DNA of 64,000 nucleotides from JAWXCM01 sp034408745 (GCA_034408745.1 JAWXCM010000449.1:1-64000), one strand, 5' to 3'. Positions 36,115 to 45,586 are shown, counted from the first letter of the stretch. The notes: generated from the sequence alone by a model not told the origin. Numbers and translations: made by a program.

Positions 36115-36516
36115 GTGACCCTTGCCCTAAGGTATTTGTGCGACTTGTCGCGACTTCTCGTCGCGCCCGCACTCCTTGTGGCATTCCTCCTTCCGACTGC
36201 GCTGGTTGCTGCTGCCGGGTTCGGACCGCCAGAAATGGCGTGCTGCAAGAAGAGTTTGCATGCGTGCTGCAAGAAGAAACATGCGGCTCGACAGGCGCCT
36301 GGGTTCAACAGCGCGTCGCCTTGTAAGGCCTCGTGCTCGGCGCTGCCTTCTTTCGGATCCACGCAACTAGCTGGGCTCCAGTCTTCGAACGGCTCGATGT
36401 GGCACGAGTTCGCCGCTCGGCGGACCGTAGCGGTTCGTAGTGCTGCACCGGCGATGCGAGCCGCCGACTTCGATCTGTTCCAGCGGCCTCCTCCCTTTTC
36501 GGCTCTCTCCCTCTAA
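36115..36516 (+). CDS. Small Cys/Lys/His-rich secreted protein
   Basis: A 133-aa protein starting with GTG at 36115. A signal segment (about 10-33) is followed by the cluster MACCKKSLHACCKKKH and later CKASCSAL, giving six cysteines plus histidines in 35 residues. Similar short proteins with CC-K/R-rich clusters occur near TonB receptors in Acidobacteriota, and metal binding (perhaps copper) is a reasonable guess. The C-terminal half is unremarkable. It lies 65 bp before a propeller protein that also carries a Cys cluster. Confidence 0.62.
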   Translation: MTLALRYLCDLSRLLVAPALLVAFLLPTALVAAAGFGPPEMACCKKSLHACCKKKHAARQAPGFNSASPCKASCSALPSFGSTQLAGLQSSNGSMWHEFAARRTVAVRSAAPAMRAADFDLFQRPPPFSALSL

Positions 36517-36581
36517 ACAATCACCCAGGTGTGCACGCTGGCCGTGCGCTCACTGTTTTACTACGTCATCAGGGAAGGTCG

Positions 36582-37778
36582 ATGAGAGTACTACTGCTTG
36601 CCGCGGCATGGGCCGCTGTGGCGCCGCAGGGCGTCGTGTTTGAACCCAAACCTCGACTGGTATCGCCGGGCCGTGAGCCGGTGATCGCCGTCCGAGCCTC
36701 AGGCGCGTTGTCGCTGCTGGAGGTCGAGGGAAAGGATCTGTTCCTGAAAACGTCGTTCGATGCGGGCGACAGCTTTGAGACGAAAGTCCGCGTGAACGAT
36801 GTGCCCGGGGAAGTGGCTGCGCATCATGAGAGCAGTCCGCGCATGTCTGTTCGGAGTCGCAGCGAGTTCTACATTTTGTGGCAGACCCGGCGCGATGGTG
36901 AAGCCTCGGCGCTGCGATTTGCGCGCTCCACCAACTGGGGCGAGAGCTTCTCCAAAGCAGGCGATGTGGAGCCTGGTAACGCAACCGCCTCCCAGGGCTT
37001 TTACAACATGGCGGTGTCTCCAAAAGGCGTCGTTTATGTGGCCTGGCTGGATGGGCGCGACCGCGCGAAGTCGAAGCCTGGCACATCGGCTGTTTACCTG
37101 GCGAGGTCCACCAATCGAGGCGTGTCGTTTGATAAGCCCGTTCGAGTGACGCTCGACACCTGCCCGTGCTGTCGACCCTCCATCGCGTTCACCGGTGACG
37201 ACAATGTGCATGTCGCGTGGCGCGGTGTGATCAACGACGACATCCGCGACATCTTCATGGCTACCTCGGCAGATGGCGGCGCGACATTCAGTAAAGGCGT
37301 GCGAGTGGCGGAGGACAACTGGAAAATCAGCGGATGTCCACACTCCGGAGCTGTCCTGACCTCGGTTCAGAAGCGTATCCTGGCCACGTGGTCGACGGTG
37401 CGCGAAGGCAAGGCCCAGTTGTACGCGGCGTGGTCGGACGATAACGGACGCACCTTTTCCGCGAGGACTCGCGTGGCCGACACGGTTGTGGATCCGAACC
37501 ATCCGTCGGTAGTGAGCATGGGTGATCGCGCGGCCATCGTGTTCCAGGGGCGGCCTTCTGGCAAGAGCGCCGGATGGGGTCAGGTGAACGCGTATTACCG
37601 CGAGATCGATGTGGCAGGCAAGCTGTCGCCGCTGGTCCGTCTGGGGAATGCGAAGGCAAGCGCCAGCTATCCGGAACTGGCGTATGAAGAACCGGGCCGC
37701 GTGTTTGTGGCGTGGACCGAGGCCGCGGGTGACGACGATTCCCACCGCGTAGTTCTGCTGCGAGGTCGGCGTGAATAG
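36582..37778 (+). CDS. BNR/Asp-box beta-propeller protein, sialidase-like fold
   Basis: A 398-aa secreted protein with a short signal sequence. Asp-box-like repeats SFDAGDSF, STNWGESF, STNRGVSF, SADGGATF and SDDNGRTF indicate a six-bladed propeller. It lacks the YRIP arginine motif of true sialidases, so catalytic sialidase activity is unlikely. A distinctive TCPCCRPS segment and SGCPHSG add four cysteines, possibly a metal site. Its stop codon overlaps the GTG start of the TonB receptor gene by 8 bp, so the two proteins probably work together at the outer membrane. Confidence 0.8.
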   Translation: MRVLLLAAAWAAVAPQGVVFEPKPRLVSPGREPVIAVRASGALSLLEVEGKDLFLKTSFDAGDSFETKVRVNDVPGEVAAHHESSPRMSVRSRSEFYILWQTRRDGEASALRFARSTNWGESFSKAGDVEPGNATASQGFYNMAVSPKGVVYVAWLDGRDRAKSKPGTSAVYLARSTNRGVSFDKPVRVTLDTCPCCRPSIAFTGDDNVHVAWRGVINDDIRDIFMATSADGGATFSKGVRVAEDNWKISGCPHSGAVLTSVQKRILATWSTVREGKAQLYAAWSDDNGRTFSARTRVADTVVDPNHPSVVSMGDRAAIVFQGRPSGKSAGWGQVNAYYREIDVAGKLSPLVRLGNAKASASYPELAYEEPGRVFVAWTEAAGDDDSHRVVLLRGRRE

Positions 37779-40700
37779 GTCACTCCTGTTGACTTTGATC
37801 GCGTCGATTGGTGCGGTTGCGCAGATCAATCATGCGAGCCTCGCCGGCACAGTCACCGATGAATCGGGGCTGGTGCTGCAGCGCACGGAAGTCGGCATCG
37901 TCGATGAGGGGACGGGCACGCGTCGGTCGACGCACACGGATGAGTCGGGACGATACACGTTCACCCGGCTCGCTCCCGGTTCGTGGCAACTGACGGCGAA
38001 GCATGAAGGTTTCAACGCTGCCGTGCGTCGAGGCATCGTGCTGACCGTTGGTGGCGAAGCAACGCTCGACCTCACGCTGCAGGTCGGCTCCATGGCTACC
38101 GAGACAGTGGTCACGGCCGATGCGGCGCAGGTGGAAACTCGCGCGTCGGGCTTGTCGGCGGCGATGAACACGCGGAGCATTCGCGAGTTGCCGCTGAACG
38201 GCCGCGACTTCGCGCAGCTTGCTCTTCTGGAGCCTGGTGTCGCGCCGACGCGGCGCACATCGGACTCCGGCGGCTCGGGGACAAAGATCGTGCTCAACGG
38301 CAGCCGGCCGAGCCAGGTCAGCTTTGTACTGGACGGCGCCGACATCAACGACGCGAATAACAACACACCGGGCAGCGCGGCGGGCGTGCTGCTGGGCATC
38401 GACACGCTGCAGGAGTTTCGCGTGCTCACCAATGCGTACAGCGCTGCCTATGGACGCAGCGGCGGCGGCATCATCACGGCGGTCACGCGGTCCGGCACCA
38501 ATGCCATGCACGGGGCCTTATTCGAGTTCGTGCGCAACAGCGCATTCGATGCGCGGAATTTCTTCGACGCGCCAACAGCGCCCATCCCTGCTTTCCGACG
38601 CAATCAGTTCGGTGGGAATTTGAGTGGGCCTCTGCGTAAAGACCGCACGTTCTTTCTTGCGAGTTATGAGGGGCTGCGACAGCGCCTCGGCACTACTGCA
38701 CGTTCTGTTGTGCCGGATGCCGCGGCTCGAACCGGCGTGCTGCCGGGCCGCGCCCCCGTGGCGGTCGACCCTGGTGTTCCCGCGTACCTCAGTTTGATTC
38801 CGCTGCCGAACGAACGCAGCTTTGGCGATGGCACAGGCGAGTACGTGTCGGCGGCGTCGAACGCAACGGACGAAAATTTCGTCAGCGGGCGGCTCGACCA
38901 CCGGTTCACGGACCGGCTGTCGACCTTCGTGCGCTTTACGCGCGACAAGGCCGTGGTTGCTGTGCCGGATGCACTTCGATTCGTGCGCGCTGAGACGCAG
39001 TCGGAGAATCGTTACCTGACCGCGGAGGCGACACACATTCTGAATGAGCGCACGCTCAACACAGTCCGCTTTAGCTTCAACACCTCAAGTTCGGGAAATG
39101 GCAACGTGTACCTCACCCAACCTGCTGCGAACCTGTCGTTCCTGCCTGGCAGCCCGTTTGGGCAGATCTCCGTGACGGGGCTCTTCTCATTGGGACCAGG
39201 CCGGTTCGGGCCGCAGTATTCCGATCAGGATCTGTTCCAGTTCAGCGATGATTTCTCCCGCGTCATGGGCCGCCACACGCTGCGCGCCGGCGCCGATCAC
39301 CGGTTCTATTTGCTTGCGACGAGCAGGCCGCAGTCGCCATACGGCTTCTATCAGTTCAACGGACTGCTCGACTTCCTGCAGGCGCGGCCGGCGAATGTGG
39401 AGCTTACGATTCCGGGCTCGAAGCTGGACCGCAACTGGCGGCAGTCGATGACCGCGTTCTACATCGAAGACACCGTCCAACTCGCGCGCCGTCTGACTCT
39501 GAACCTGGGCATGCGCTATGAGCGCACCAGCGTCCCTGTGGAGCGCGACGGCCTCTCCTCCATGATTCGCGATCCGCTGCGCGATTCGACGGCCATCACC
39601 GGACCGCTCTACCGGAATCCGTCGAATCGCAACTTCGCTCCGCGCGTCGGTCTGGCATGGGATCCGTTCGGCGATGGCAAGATGAGCATTCGCTCCGGCT
39701 TCGGCCTGTTCTTCGATCCCGTCTGGGCGGATTTTTATGCGAATGCGGGGAATCGGATGGCGCCGTTCTACACGCTCGGCAGCATTCGCAATCCGGTGTT
39801 CCCCAACGCAGCGGCGCTGGTGAATACGCCGGCTTTCGTGCTGGGCCGGCTCGACGTACTGGAGTATGCGCCACGGAATCCGTACTCGATGCAGTACAAC
39901 CTCAGCATCCAGAGACGGCTGTGGCAGGGCGCGATGCTGACCACGAACTATAGCGGACAGCGCGGGCTGCATCTGATCCGTTTCATCGACGGCAACCAGG
40001 CAATTCCGCAGATCCTGCCGGATGGCCGCAAGTTCTTCCCAGCGACCTCGACCACGCGCAATCCCGCGCTTACTGGTGTGCGGTATAAGGTGACCGACGG
40101 GCAGTCGTGGTACAACTCGCTGCAGACTTCGTTCGAGCAGCGGTTTCGCCGCGGGATGCAGTTGCAGGTGAACTACACGTTTGCGCGCAACATCGACGAC
40201 GGCTCCGTGACTGTGACGCAGGGCGGCGACAACGATCTGCCGCAGGATCCGGACAGCCGCAAGGCTGAGCGTGGTTTATCGAACTACGATGTGCGGCACT
40301 ACTTCGTCGCGCACTGGACTCACGAGCTCGGACGCGGGTGGCAGTGGAATGGCATTGCTACGCTCGCGTCCGGCAATCCGTTTTCCGTAGTGGTTGGCTT
40401 TGATCGCGCCCGGGCGCGCTTCCAGTCCGGTACATCGCCACAGCGTCCCGACCTGGTGGCGGGTCGCAGTACCAACCCGATTCTCGGCGGCCCCGACCGC
40501 TACTACGATCCGAGTGCCTTCGCCCTTCCTGAAGCGGGCTTCTATGGGAATCTCGGACGCAATACGTTGATCGGCCCGGGTCTGGCGAATATGGATCTGT
40601 CCATCACGAAACGCTTCCGCATCACGGAGCGCATCTCGGCGCAGTTTCGCACCGAGGCGTTCAACATCGTGAATCATGCGAACTTCGCGATTCCGGTACA

Positions 40701-40806
40701 ACGCACTGTTTTCACCAGCACCGGACCATCGGGCAGCGCGGGCCGCATTACAACGACCGCGACATCGGCCAGGCAACTGCAGCTCGGGCTTCGGCTGATG
40801 TTCTGA
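37771..40806 (+). CDS. TonB-dependent receptor with carboxypeptidase-regulatory domain (Oar-like)
   Basis: A 1011-aa outer-membrane protein. After a signal peptide (LLLTLIASIGAVAQ) comes a carboxypeptidase-regulatory-like beta domain (about 25-105; SLAGTVTDESGLVL, GRYTFTRLAPGSWQL). A plug domain follows (ELPLNGRDFAQLALLEPG at about 137), then a long beta-barrel that ends in LQLGLRLMF with the terminal aromatic residue typical of outer-membrane barrels. This is the large Oar-like class expanded in Acidobacteriota. The GTG start overlaps the propeller gene. The substrate is unknown; the cysteine-rich neighbours hint at a metal complex. Confidence 0.92.
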   Translation: MNRSLLLTLIASIGAVAQINHASLAGTVTDESGLVLQRTEVGIVDEGTGTRRSTHTDESGRYTFTRLAPGSWQLTAKHEGFNAAVRRGIVLTVGGEATLDLTLQVGSMATETVVTADAAQVETRASGLSAAMNTRSIRELPLNGRDFAQLALLEPGVAPTRRTSDSGGSGTKIVLNGSRPSQVSFVLDGADINDANNNTPGSAAGVLLGIDTLQEFRVLTNAYSAAYGRSGGGIITAVTRSGTNAMHGALFEFVRNSAFDARNFFDAPTAPIPAFRRNQFGGNLSGPLRKDRTFFLASYEGLRQRLGTTARSVVPDAAARTGVLPGRAPVAVDPGVPAYLSLIPLPNERSFGDGTGEYVSAASNATDENFVSGRLDHRFTDRLSTFVRFTRDKAVVAVPDALRFVRAETQSENRYLTAEATHILNERTLNTVRFSFNTSSSGNGNVYLTQPAANLSFLPGSPFGQISVTGLFSLGPGRFGPQYSDQDLFQFSDDFSRVMGRHTLRAGADHRFYLLATSRPQSPYGFYQFNGLLDFLQARPANVELTIPGSKLDRNWRQSMTAFYIEDTVQLARRLTLNLGMRYERTSVPVERDGLSSMIRDPLRDSTAITGPLYRNPSNRNFAPRVGLAWDPFGDGKMSIRSGFGLFFDPVWADFYANAGNRMAPFYTLGSIRNPVFPNAAALVNTPAFVLGRLDVLEYAPRNPYSMQYNLSIQRRLWQGAMLTTNYSGQRGLHLIRFIDGNQAIPQILPDGRKFFPATSTTRNPALTGVRYKVTDGQSWYNSLQTSFEQRFRRGMQLQVNYTFARNIDDGSVTVTQGGDNDLPQDPDSRKAERGLSNYDVRHYFVAHWTHELGRGWQWNGIATLASGNPFSVVVGFDRARARFQSGTSPQRPDLVAGRSTNPILGGPDRYYDPSAFALPEAGFYGNLGRNTLIGPGLANMDLSITKRFRITERISAQFRTEAFNIVNHANFAIPVQRTVFTSTGPSGSAGRITTTATSARQLQLGLRLMF

Positions 40807-40809
40807 CAC

Positions 40810-42000
40810 TCAGAGTTTGAGGAGGCGCTCTCCGGCTTCGCGCAGCGTCTCCTCTTTCTTGCAGAAGCAGAATCGCACGATCTGACTGCCGCGTTCGGGG
40901 TTCGAGAAGAAACTGGAGCCAGGGACCGCGGCTACCCGCGCATGCTCAATCATGTGCTTCGCGAACTCGATGTCATTCGCAAATCCAAACCCTGAGATAT
41001 CGCAGAGCGTGTAGTAGGCGCCCTGCGGACGGAAGGTGCGGAACCCGGCGCGCTCCAGCATCGGCAGCAACAGATCACGGCGCACGCGGTACTCTTCCCC
41101 GAGCCCGTTGTAGTAACTGTCCGGCATGTCGAGCGCGAGTGCCCCGGCCATCTGCATGGGATGCGCTGCACCGACCGTGAGGAAGTCGTGCACCTTGCGA
41201 ATCACGTCGGTCAGTTCCGGTGCCGCGAGAATCCAGCCGACACGCCAGCCTGTCACAGACCACGTTTTACTCATGCTGTTCACCAGGATAGTGCGCTCGC
41301 GCATGCCGGGCAGCGTGGCCATGGGGTGATGCGTGGCTCCGTCATACAGGATGTGCTCGTAAATCTCATCGGTGATCACCAGCGTGTCGAACTCCTGCGC
41401 GAGTTGCGCAATGACGTCGAGTTCGGCGCGCGTGAACACGCGGCCTGACGGATTGTTCGGACTATTCAGGATGATGGCTTTGGTGTTCGTTGAGAACGCG
41501 CGGCGCAGTTCATCGGGGTCGAACGTCCAGTCGGGCGCATGGAGCGTGACCAGCTTCGTTTTGGCCTGGCACAGCAACGCGTCGGGCCGGTAGTTTTCGT
41601 AGAAGGGTTCGAAGACAACGATCTCGTCATCCGGATTCGTAACTGCGAGCAGGGACGCGATCATGCCTTCTGTCGCGCCGCAGCACACTGTGATCTCGCG
41701 CTCCGGATCGTAGTCGAGCCCGTACCAGCGATTGTACTTTCGCGCAATCGCATCGCGCAGCGGCTTTGCGCCCCATGTTACGGAGTACTGGTTGTACTCG
41801 GCGTTGATGGCGTCGATGGCAGCCTGCTTCACGAAGTCGGGCGCGGGAAAATCCGGGAAGCCCTGCGCGAGGCTGATGGCACCGACGCGATTGGCCCAGC
41901 GCGTCATTTCGCGGATGACGGATTCAGTGAAAGCGGACGTGCGCTGGCTGCGAAAACGCGACGCGTTGAAGGCGGTGGCGGCACTCACAATACCTTGCAT
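40810..42000 (-). CDS. PLP-dependent class I/II aminotransferase
   Basis: A 396-aa fold-type I transaminase. The phosphopyridoxal lysine is in NSMSKTWSVTGWRVGW, preceded by ILNSPNNPSGRVF and ITDEIYEHILYDG, and the substrate-binding FCFCKKEETL lies near the C-terminus. The start SLAQGFPDFPAPDFV is typical of the methionine/kynurenine/glutamine transaminase branch. It would transfer an amino group to a 2-oxo acid such as 4-methylthio-2-oxobutanoate. It is convergent with the TonB receptor gene, with 3 bp between the stop codons, and monocistronic as far as I can see. Confidence 0.92.
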   Translation of the reverse strand: MQGIVSAATAFNASRFRSQRTSAFTESVIREMTRWANRVGAISLAQGFPDFPAPDFVKQAAIDAINAEYNQYSVTWGAKPLRDAIARKYNRWYGLDYDPEREITVCCGATEGMIASLLAVTNPDDEIVVFEPFYENYRPDALLCQAKTKLVTLHAPDWTFDPDELRRAFSTNTKAIILNSPNNPSGRVFTRAELDVIAQLAQEFDTLVITDEIYEHILYDGATHHPMATLPGMRERTILVNSMSKTWSVTGWRVGWILAAPELTDVIRKVHDFLTVGAAHPMQMAGALALDMPDSYYNGLGEEYRVRRDLLLPMLERAGFRTFRPQGAYYTLCDISGFGFANDIEFAKHMIEHARVAAVPGSSFFSNPERGSQIVRFCFCKKEETLREAGERLLKL

Positions 42001-42025
42001 TGTAAGTGCCGCCAGTGGGCGCGGG

Positions 42026-42298
42026 TTACTGACGTTCGCGCTCGGGTTTAACAGCAGGCTTCTGCTTCTTTACCTTCGGGTCCTTTTCGGCGGTACGGGA
42101 GCGTTCCTGCTCCTGCCGCTTTTCGTAGGTGATGTGCGGAGGCCAGATACCGTACTTTGCTTTGAACCGCTGATCGGCTTCGGTCGGCGGGACGTCGGTT
42201 TCTCTGGTTCGGACGTCGTCATCCGGCAGGGACACTGCCATCAGTATAGGCGCTGCCGCTAACAGGGCGGCGCGGCGCAACAGGGCGCGGACAGACAT
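42026..42298 (-). CDS. Small secreted basic protein
   Basis: A 90-aa protein with a signal peptide (about 1-23, AALLAAAPILMAVS) and a short mature part rich in Lys, Glu and Arg, containing RFKAKYGIWPPHITYEKRQ. I know no family for it. Its tail KKQKPAVKPERERQ looks disordered. It has a plausible ribosome-binding site (GAGAGGAG about 6 bases upstream). It might bind an anionic envelope polymer, but that is a guess. Confidence 0.6.
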   Translation of the reverse strand: MSVRALLRRAALLAAAPILMAVSLPDDDVRTRETDVPPTEADQRFKAKYGIWPPHITYEKRQEQERSRTAEKDPKVKKQKPAVKPERERQ

Positions 42299-42352
42299 AG
42301 GGATACTCCTCTCCTGAATGGGTTCGTTTCGCTGTGCGATGGGTCGCGAGTT

Positions 42353-42661
42353 CTAACAGGAAAGAGCGGGCGGAGCGCGAGGCGGAAGCGCAGGTCCAAC
42401 CAGACGCTCGGAGTACGTCGACTCCGGCGGGGCCGTCAGGTTGTGTGCCGCAATCGCCTGTTCAGGCAACTCGATCGAGGCTTCCGCAACGGCAGGGACG
42501 GTGGCCCGGATCGGGGACTGGGAAGAACGGTGCACGATGCCCGAGCGGATATCGGGAGTGCCATGGCATGTCGGCAACTCACATTCATGCCCGGCCAGGC
42601 CGCAGACCACGGCCAGCAGCAGCAGGAAGGTAGTTACAACTGGTCTCGACACGGAGGCCAT
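42353..42661 (-). CDS. Small secreted protein with CELPTCH motif
   Basis: A 102-aa protein starting at the ATG at 42661, with a signal peptide (VTTFLLLLAVVCGLAG) and directly after it HECELPTCHG, a compact His/Cys group. The rest is Pro/Ala/Ser-rich without a recognised domain. It begins 10 bp after the stop codon of the cNMP/DUF1003 gene, on the same strand. Metal or heme binding is possible but unproven. Confidence that it is a real gene rests on the clear signal peptide. Confidence 0.52.
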   Translation of the reverse strand: MASVSRPVVTTFLLLLAVVCGLAGHECELPTCHGTPDIRSGIVHRSSQSPIRATVPAVAEASIELPEQAIAAHNLTAPPESTYSERLVGPALPPRAPPALSC

Positions 42662-42671
42662 AACACTTCTA

Positions 42672-43517
42672 TTATAAATCCTTTCTGGGTGTCTCGTGGC
42701 GTAAAAGCGCTTCGATATCGTCGATTTTATCGTCGAGTAAATGCAGTTTTGCCGCGAGTTGCCGGATCTGCAGTTCCGCCCGGCGATTGACATCATAATC
42801 GAGTTCGCTGCGGAGCCGGTCCTTGGTATCCTGCCGGTTCTGGCTCATCATAATGACGGGTGCCTGGATCGCCGCCAGCATAGACAGGAATAAGTTCAGC
42901 AGGATGTACGGATAAGGATCCCAGGCACCGTTGCCGAGGAACTGATTGGCCGATGTCCAGACCACCAGCACCAGCGCGAAGGCAATGATGAACTTCCATG
43001 AACCGCCGAAGTGCGCCACGATGTCGGCAAGGTTGTCACCCAGCGTCGCTTCCCCTTCGTAAATCTCATTGGCGTTGCGCATCGCGCGCAGCCGGACCAG
43101 CTGCTGCGAAGCATGAAACTGTTTGCCGAGAACAGCCAGCATGTCCATTCCCGCGAGCGGCTTCTTTTGCAGCAGCACGGAAATATCGGTGCGATCCACT
43201 TCGATGCACATCGACTCTTCCACTGCCAGAGCTTCCGTCTGGTGCGGTGTCTGATCCAGCATGGAAGCGAAGCCGAAGAACTCCCCAGGCGCAGGTTCGT
43301 CGACGACAACTTCCTGCTGATCCTCGTCGATTGTAGTAACTCGAACCGAACCGGAGACCAGCACGTAAGCACGGTCTCCGGCATCGCCGATTTTGTAGAT
43401 CTTCTGACGCGGTGCAAAGCGTTTTAGGTCAACCTCGCTCGCCAACACCGCCAGTTCTTCGTCGTCAAGGAGCGCAAACAATGCGACGTCCCTCAGGGTA
43501 TCCGGAGTACAGGGCAT
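42672..43517 (-). CDS. Cyclic nucleotide-binding domain fused to DUF1003
   Basis: A 281-aa fusion. Residues 12-130 form a cNMP-binding fold (LFALLDDEELAVLASEV, PGEFFGFASMLDQTPHQTEA), lacking a clear RS-type phosphate-binding arginine. Residues 155-275 are DUF1003: two membrane helices (WKFIIAFALVLVVWTSANQF and YILLNLFLSMLAAIQAPVIM) followed by a coiled, Arg/Asp-rich tail. This puts a cyclic-nucleotide sensor on a membrane protein of unknown role. It is the last-but-one gene of a minus-strand run behind two SPFH genes (18-bp gap). Confidence 0.87.
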   Translation of the reverse strand: MPCTPDTLRDVALFALLDDEELAVLASEVDLKRFAPRQKIYKIGDAGDRAYVLVSGSVRVTTIDEDQQEVVVDEPAPGEFFGFASMLDQTPHQTEALAVEESMCIEVDRTDISVLLQKKPLAGMDMLAVLGKQFHASQQLVRLRAMRNANEIYEGEATLGDNLADIVAHFGGSWKFIIAFALVLVVWTSANQFLGNGAWDPYPYILLNLFLSMLAAIQAPVIMMSQNRQDTKDRLRSELDYDVNRRAELQIRQLAAKLHLLDDKIDDIEALLRHETPRKDL

Positions 43518-43535
43518 AGTCGCCCCCCAGTGTAA

Positions 43536-44498
43536 CTAGACGTGCGGGTCGGTGCCCGGCGAAGCCTGTTTGGGGCGCCGCGGCTGTTGCAAAGGCTCAG
43601 TACCCGGCAGTTCTGAAGCCAGTAGGCTCGCCAGCATGCCTGTATTTGTGCCGGTGGGAAGCAGCGTTATTTTCGCGGAACTGCTGAGCAGGCGCTGGGT
43701 CTCCAGCACGTCGAACAGTGCCGACGCCACCTCCGGAATTCGTGCGATTTCATGGAGCGCACGTCCCAGAGTCGCGGGACGGATGGCGGCCGCTTTGGCG
43801 AACTCGACCGCCGCTTCGCGCTCGGCTGAGCTGGTGATCACACTCACCTGATTCGCACCGGCCTGGCGAATCGCCGAGGTCACCTGACGCAGGCGGTTTA
43901 CTACTTTGCCTTCGATCTGCCGGATCATTTCGACATCGCGGAAGTGTACCTTGCGGATGTAGACGGAACCGAGCTGGTATCCCCATTCCTGCGATTTCAG
44001 GCTGACCTCTGAGCGCACCGTCTGGCTCATGTGGTGGCGCGTCTGCAGCATCTCTGAAAGCGGCATGTTGCTGAGGCACCGGACCGTGGCACTGCTCACG
44101 TTGGCTCGCAGTGAGCCTCGCGGATCGGTGTTGCGGAACAGGTACGCCAGAGGGTCGCTGATCCACATCTCATACCAGATGCCGATGCCCATCGGCGCAC
44201 CTTCTTCGGAGTTGACCGGCTGGCTGCGCAGGTACTCCTGATCCAGCCGCAGATCCAGCACGTAGCAGGTGCCGAGCCAGTTCACAATGAACGCCGAAGG
44301 CCCGATTACCGCCGGCAGAAAGTGAAGCCCGGGCTCCGTGATCACTCCGCTGACGCTGCCGAACAACACATACACTCGGCAGGTTCGCTCCTGCACAATC
44401 GTGTACAGACCGAAGAGCTTCGCGATTCCGAGCAGCACCGGCTCCAGCACGAACGCCGCTATGAAAACGACAACCGCAACCACCAGAAAGCTAAACAT
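43536..44498 (-). CDS. SPFH/Band 7 domain membrane protein
   Basis: A 320-aa protein with one N-terminal membrane helix (about 4-30), then an SPFH domain (YTIVQERTCRVYVLFG, through about residue 215) with the EREAAVEFAKAAAIRP region typical of stomatin/prohibitin-like proteins, and a Pro-rich C-terminal tail. SPFH proteins form large membrane rings that organise microdomains or restrain proteases. Overlaps the upstream SPFH gene by 8 bp, suggesting a hetero-oligomeric pair as with HflK/HflC, but sequence similarity to HflK/C is weak. Confidence 0.85.
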   Translation of the reverse strand: MFSFLVVAVVVFIAAFVLEPVLLGIAKLFGLYTIVQERTCRVYVLFGSVSGVITEPGLHFLPAVIGPSAFIVNWLGTCYVLDLRLDQEYLRSQPVNSEEGAPMGIGIWYEMWISDPLAYLFRNTDPRGSLRANVSSATVRCLSNMPLSEMLQTRHHMSQTVRSEVSLKSQEWGYQLGSVYIRKVHFRDVEMIRQIEGKVVNRLRQVTSAIRQAGANQVSVITSSAEREAAVEFAKAAAIRPATLGRALHEIARIPEVASALFDVLETQRLLSSSAKITLLPTGTNTGMLASLLASELPGTEPLQQPRRPKQASPGTDPHV

Positions 44499-45510
44499 TG
44501 GTGCGAGCCTCCAGGTAGATCTGCTGCGCTTTGTCGATCAGGGCCAGTCGCACGTTGCGCAGATACGCGATCAACACGTAGGGTCCGCCTTTGCTCAACT
44601 CATTCAACTCCGCGGCAAGGGAGCGGATGGGCTGCACCTCGGCTTCCGCCTTCAGCGTTTCGATCTCAACCGCGCGCTTCGACTGCACCACGCGCTGATC
44701 GGCCGATGCCTGGGCGAGACTGATGTCGCTGGACACATGATTGTGGGCGGTGTTGATGGCGGCCAGCGCCGATTCCACCTCGGCCGGAGGATCGATGCCC
44801 GTGATCAGGGAAGCGTCGAAGATGACACCGTATCGCGCCGGAGTCGATCTGCATTCCTGGTCCATATAGTCGTTCACGTCCCGCAGGTTCTTGCGGAGGT
44901 CGTTGATGGACACCCCCGTCATCTCACTGCCGGCCTGCAGCGGCCCCGCTGCAATCGGGTTTTCCAGTGCAAGGGGGTCGAGTGGGGCCTTCGCTTCAAA
45001 GTTGGCAATGCGCTGGCGCAGTACCGACACAAAGTACGCCATCACGTGGACAAACGGCTTCTTGATGCCGAAGACGAACGCGTACAGGTTTGCCTCGCTG
45101 ACTCGGTATCGAATCTGTCCCGTGAGTCCGGTGTTGAGCTGATCGCGGGTGACTGCTTCCAGCTTCGATCCACCTTCGTTTGCGCCGGGATCCTCCATGT
45201 CCATCGCCATGTTGACGGTCATTGTGGCCACGGACACCTTGTAGATACGCTCCCACGGCATCTTGAAGTAAGGACCTCCAGGCGGGATCACGCGCACCTT
45301 TGGGTAGTTGTAGCGGGACCGTTCCTCAGGTCTGAGGAACTCCGAAACCGGATCGCTTTCGGTCATCCCTTCACCGGGGACGCGCTCGGCACGCCCGAAA
45401 ATCGTCTTTACAGCCCGTTCATTCTGATCCACCGTGTAAATGTTCATCAGAACGAAGCGAACCAGAATCCAGGCAGTCAGTCCAGCGAATGCACCAAGAA
45501 AGAGTTCCAA
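44491..45510 (-). CDS. SPFH/Band 7 domain membrane protein, paired
   Basis: A 339-aa protein: one N-terminal helix (LGAFAGLTAWILVRFVLM), then an SPFH domain starting YTVDQNERAVKTIFGRAERV, with a longer insert than its neighbour (PEERSRYNYPKVRVIPPGG). The C-terminal coiled region contains SADQRVVQSKRAVEIETLKAE. It is the first gene of the SPFH-SPFH-cNMP/DUF1003 run. Both SPFH proteins differ enough to be distinct subunits rather than a recent duplication. Confidence 0.85.
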   Translation of the reverse strand: MELFLGAFAGLTAWILVRFVLMNIYTVDQNERAVKTIFGRAERVPGEGMTESDPVSEFLRPEERSRYNYPKVRVIPPGGPYFKMPWERIYKVSVATMTVNMAMDMEDPGANEGGSKLEAVTRDQLNTGLTGQIRYRVSEANLYAFVFGIKKPFVHVMAYFVSVLRQRIANFEAKAPLDPLALENPIAAGPLQAGSEMTGVSINDLRKNLRDVNDYMDQECRSTPARYGVIFDASLITGIDPPAEVESALAAINTAHNHVSSDISLAQASADQRVVQSKRAVEIETLKAEAEVQPIRSLAAELNELSKGGPYVLIAYLRNVRLALIDKAQQIYLEARTNV

Positions 45511-45586
45511 ATGAGCCTCCAGCGTGTATTGTATGTTGGCCGCACAGCGGTAACCCGGGACTACTGATATAAACTATCGGCAGACC

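Noticed and set aside
36582..37778. Second true sialidase
   Set aside because: Asp-boxes are present but the YRIP arginine and other catalytic residues are missing, so only the fold is claimed.
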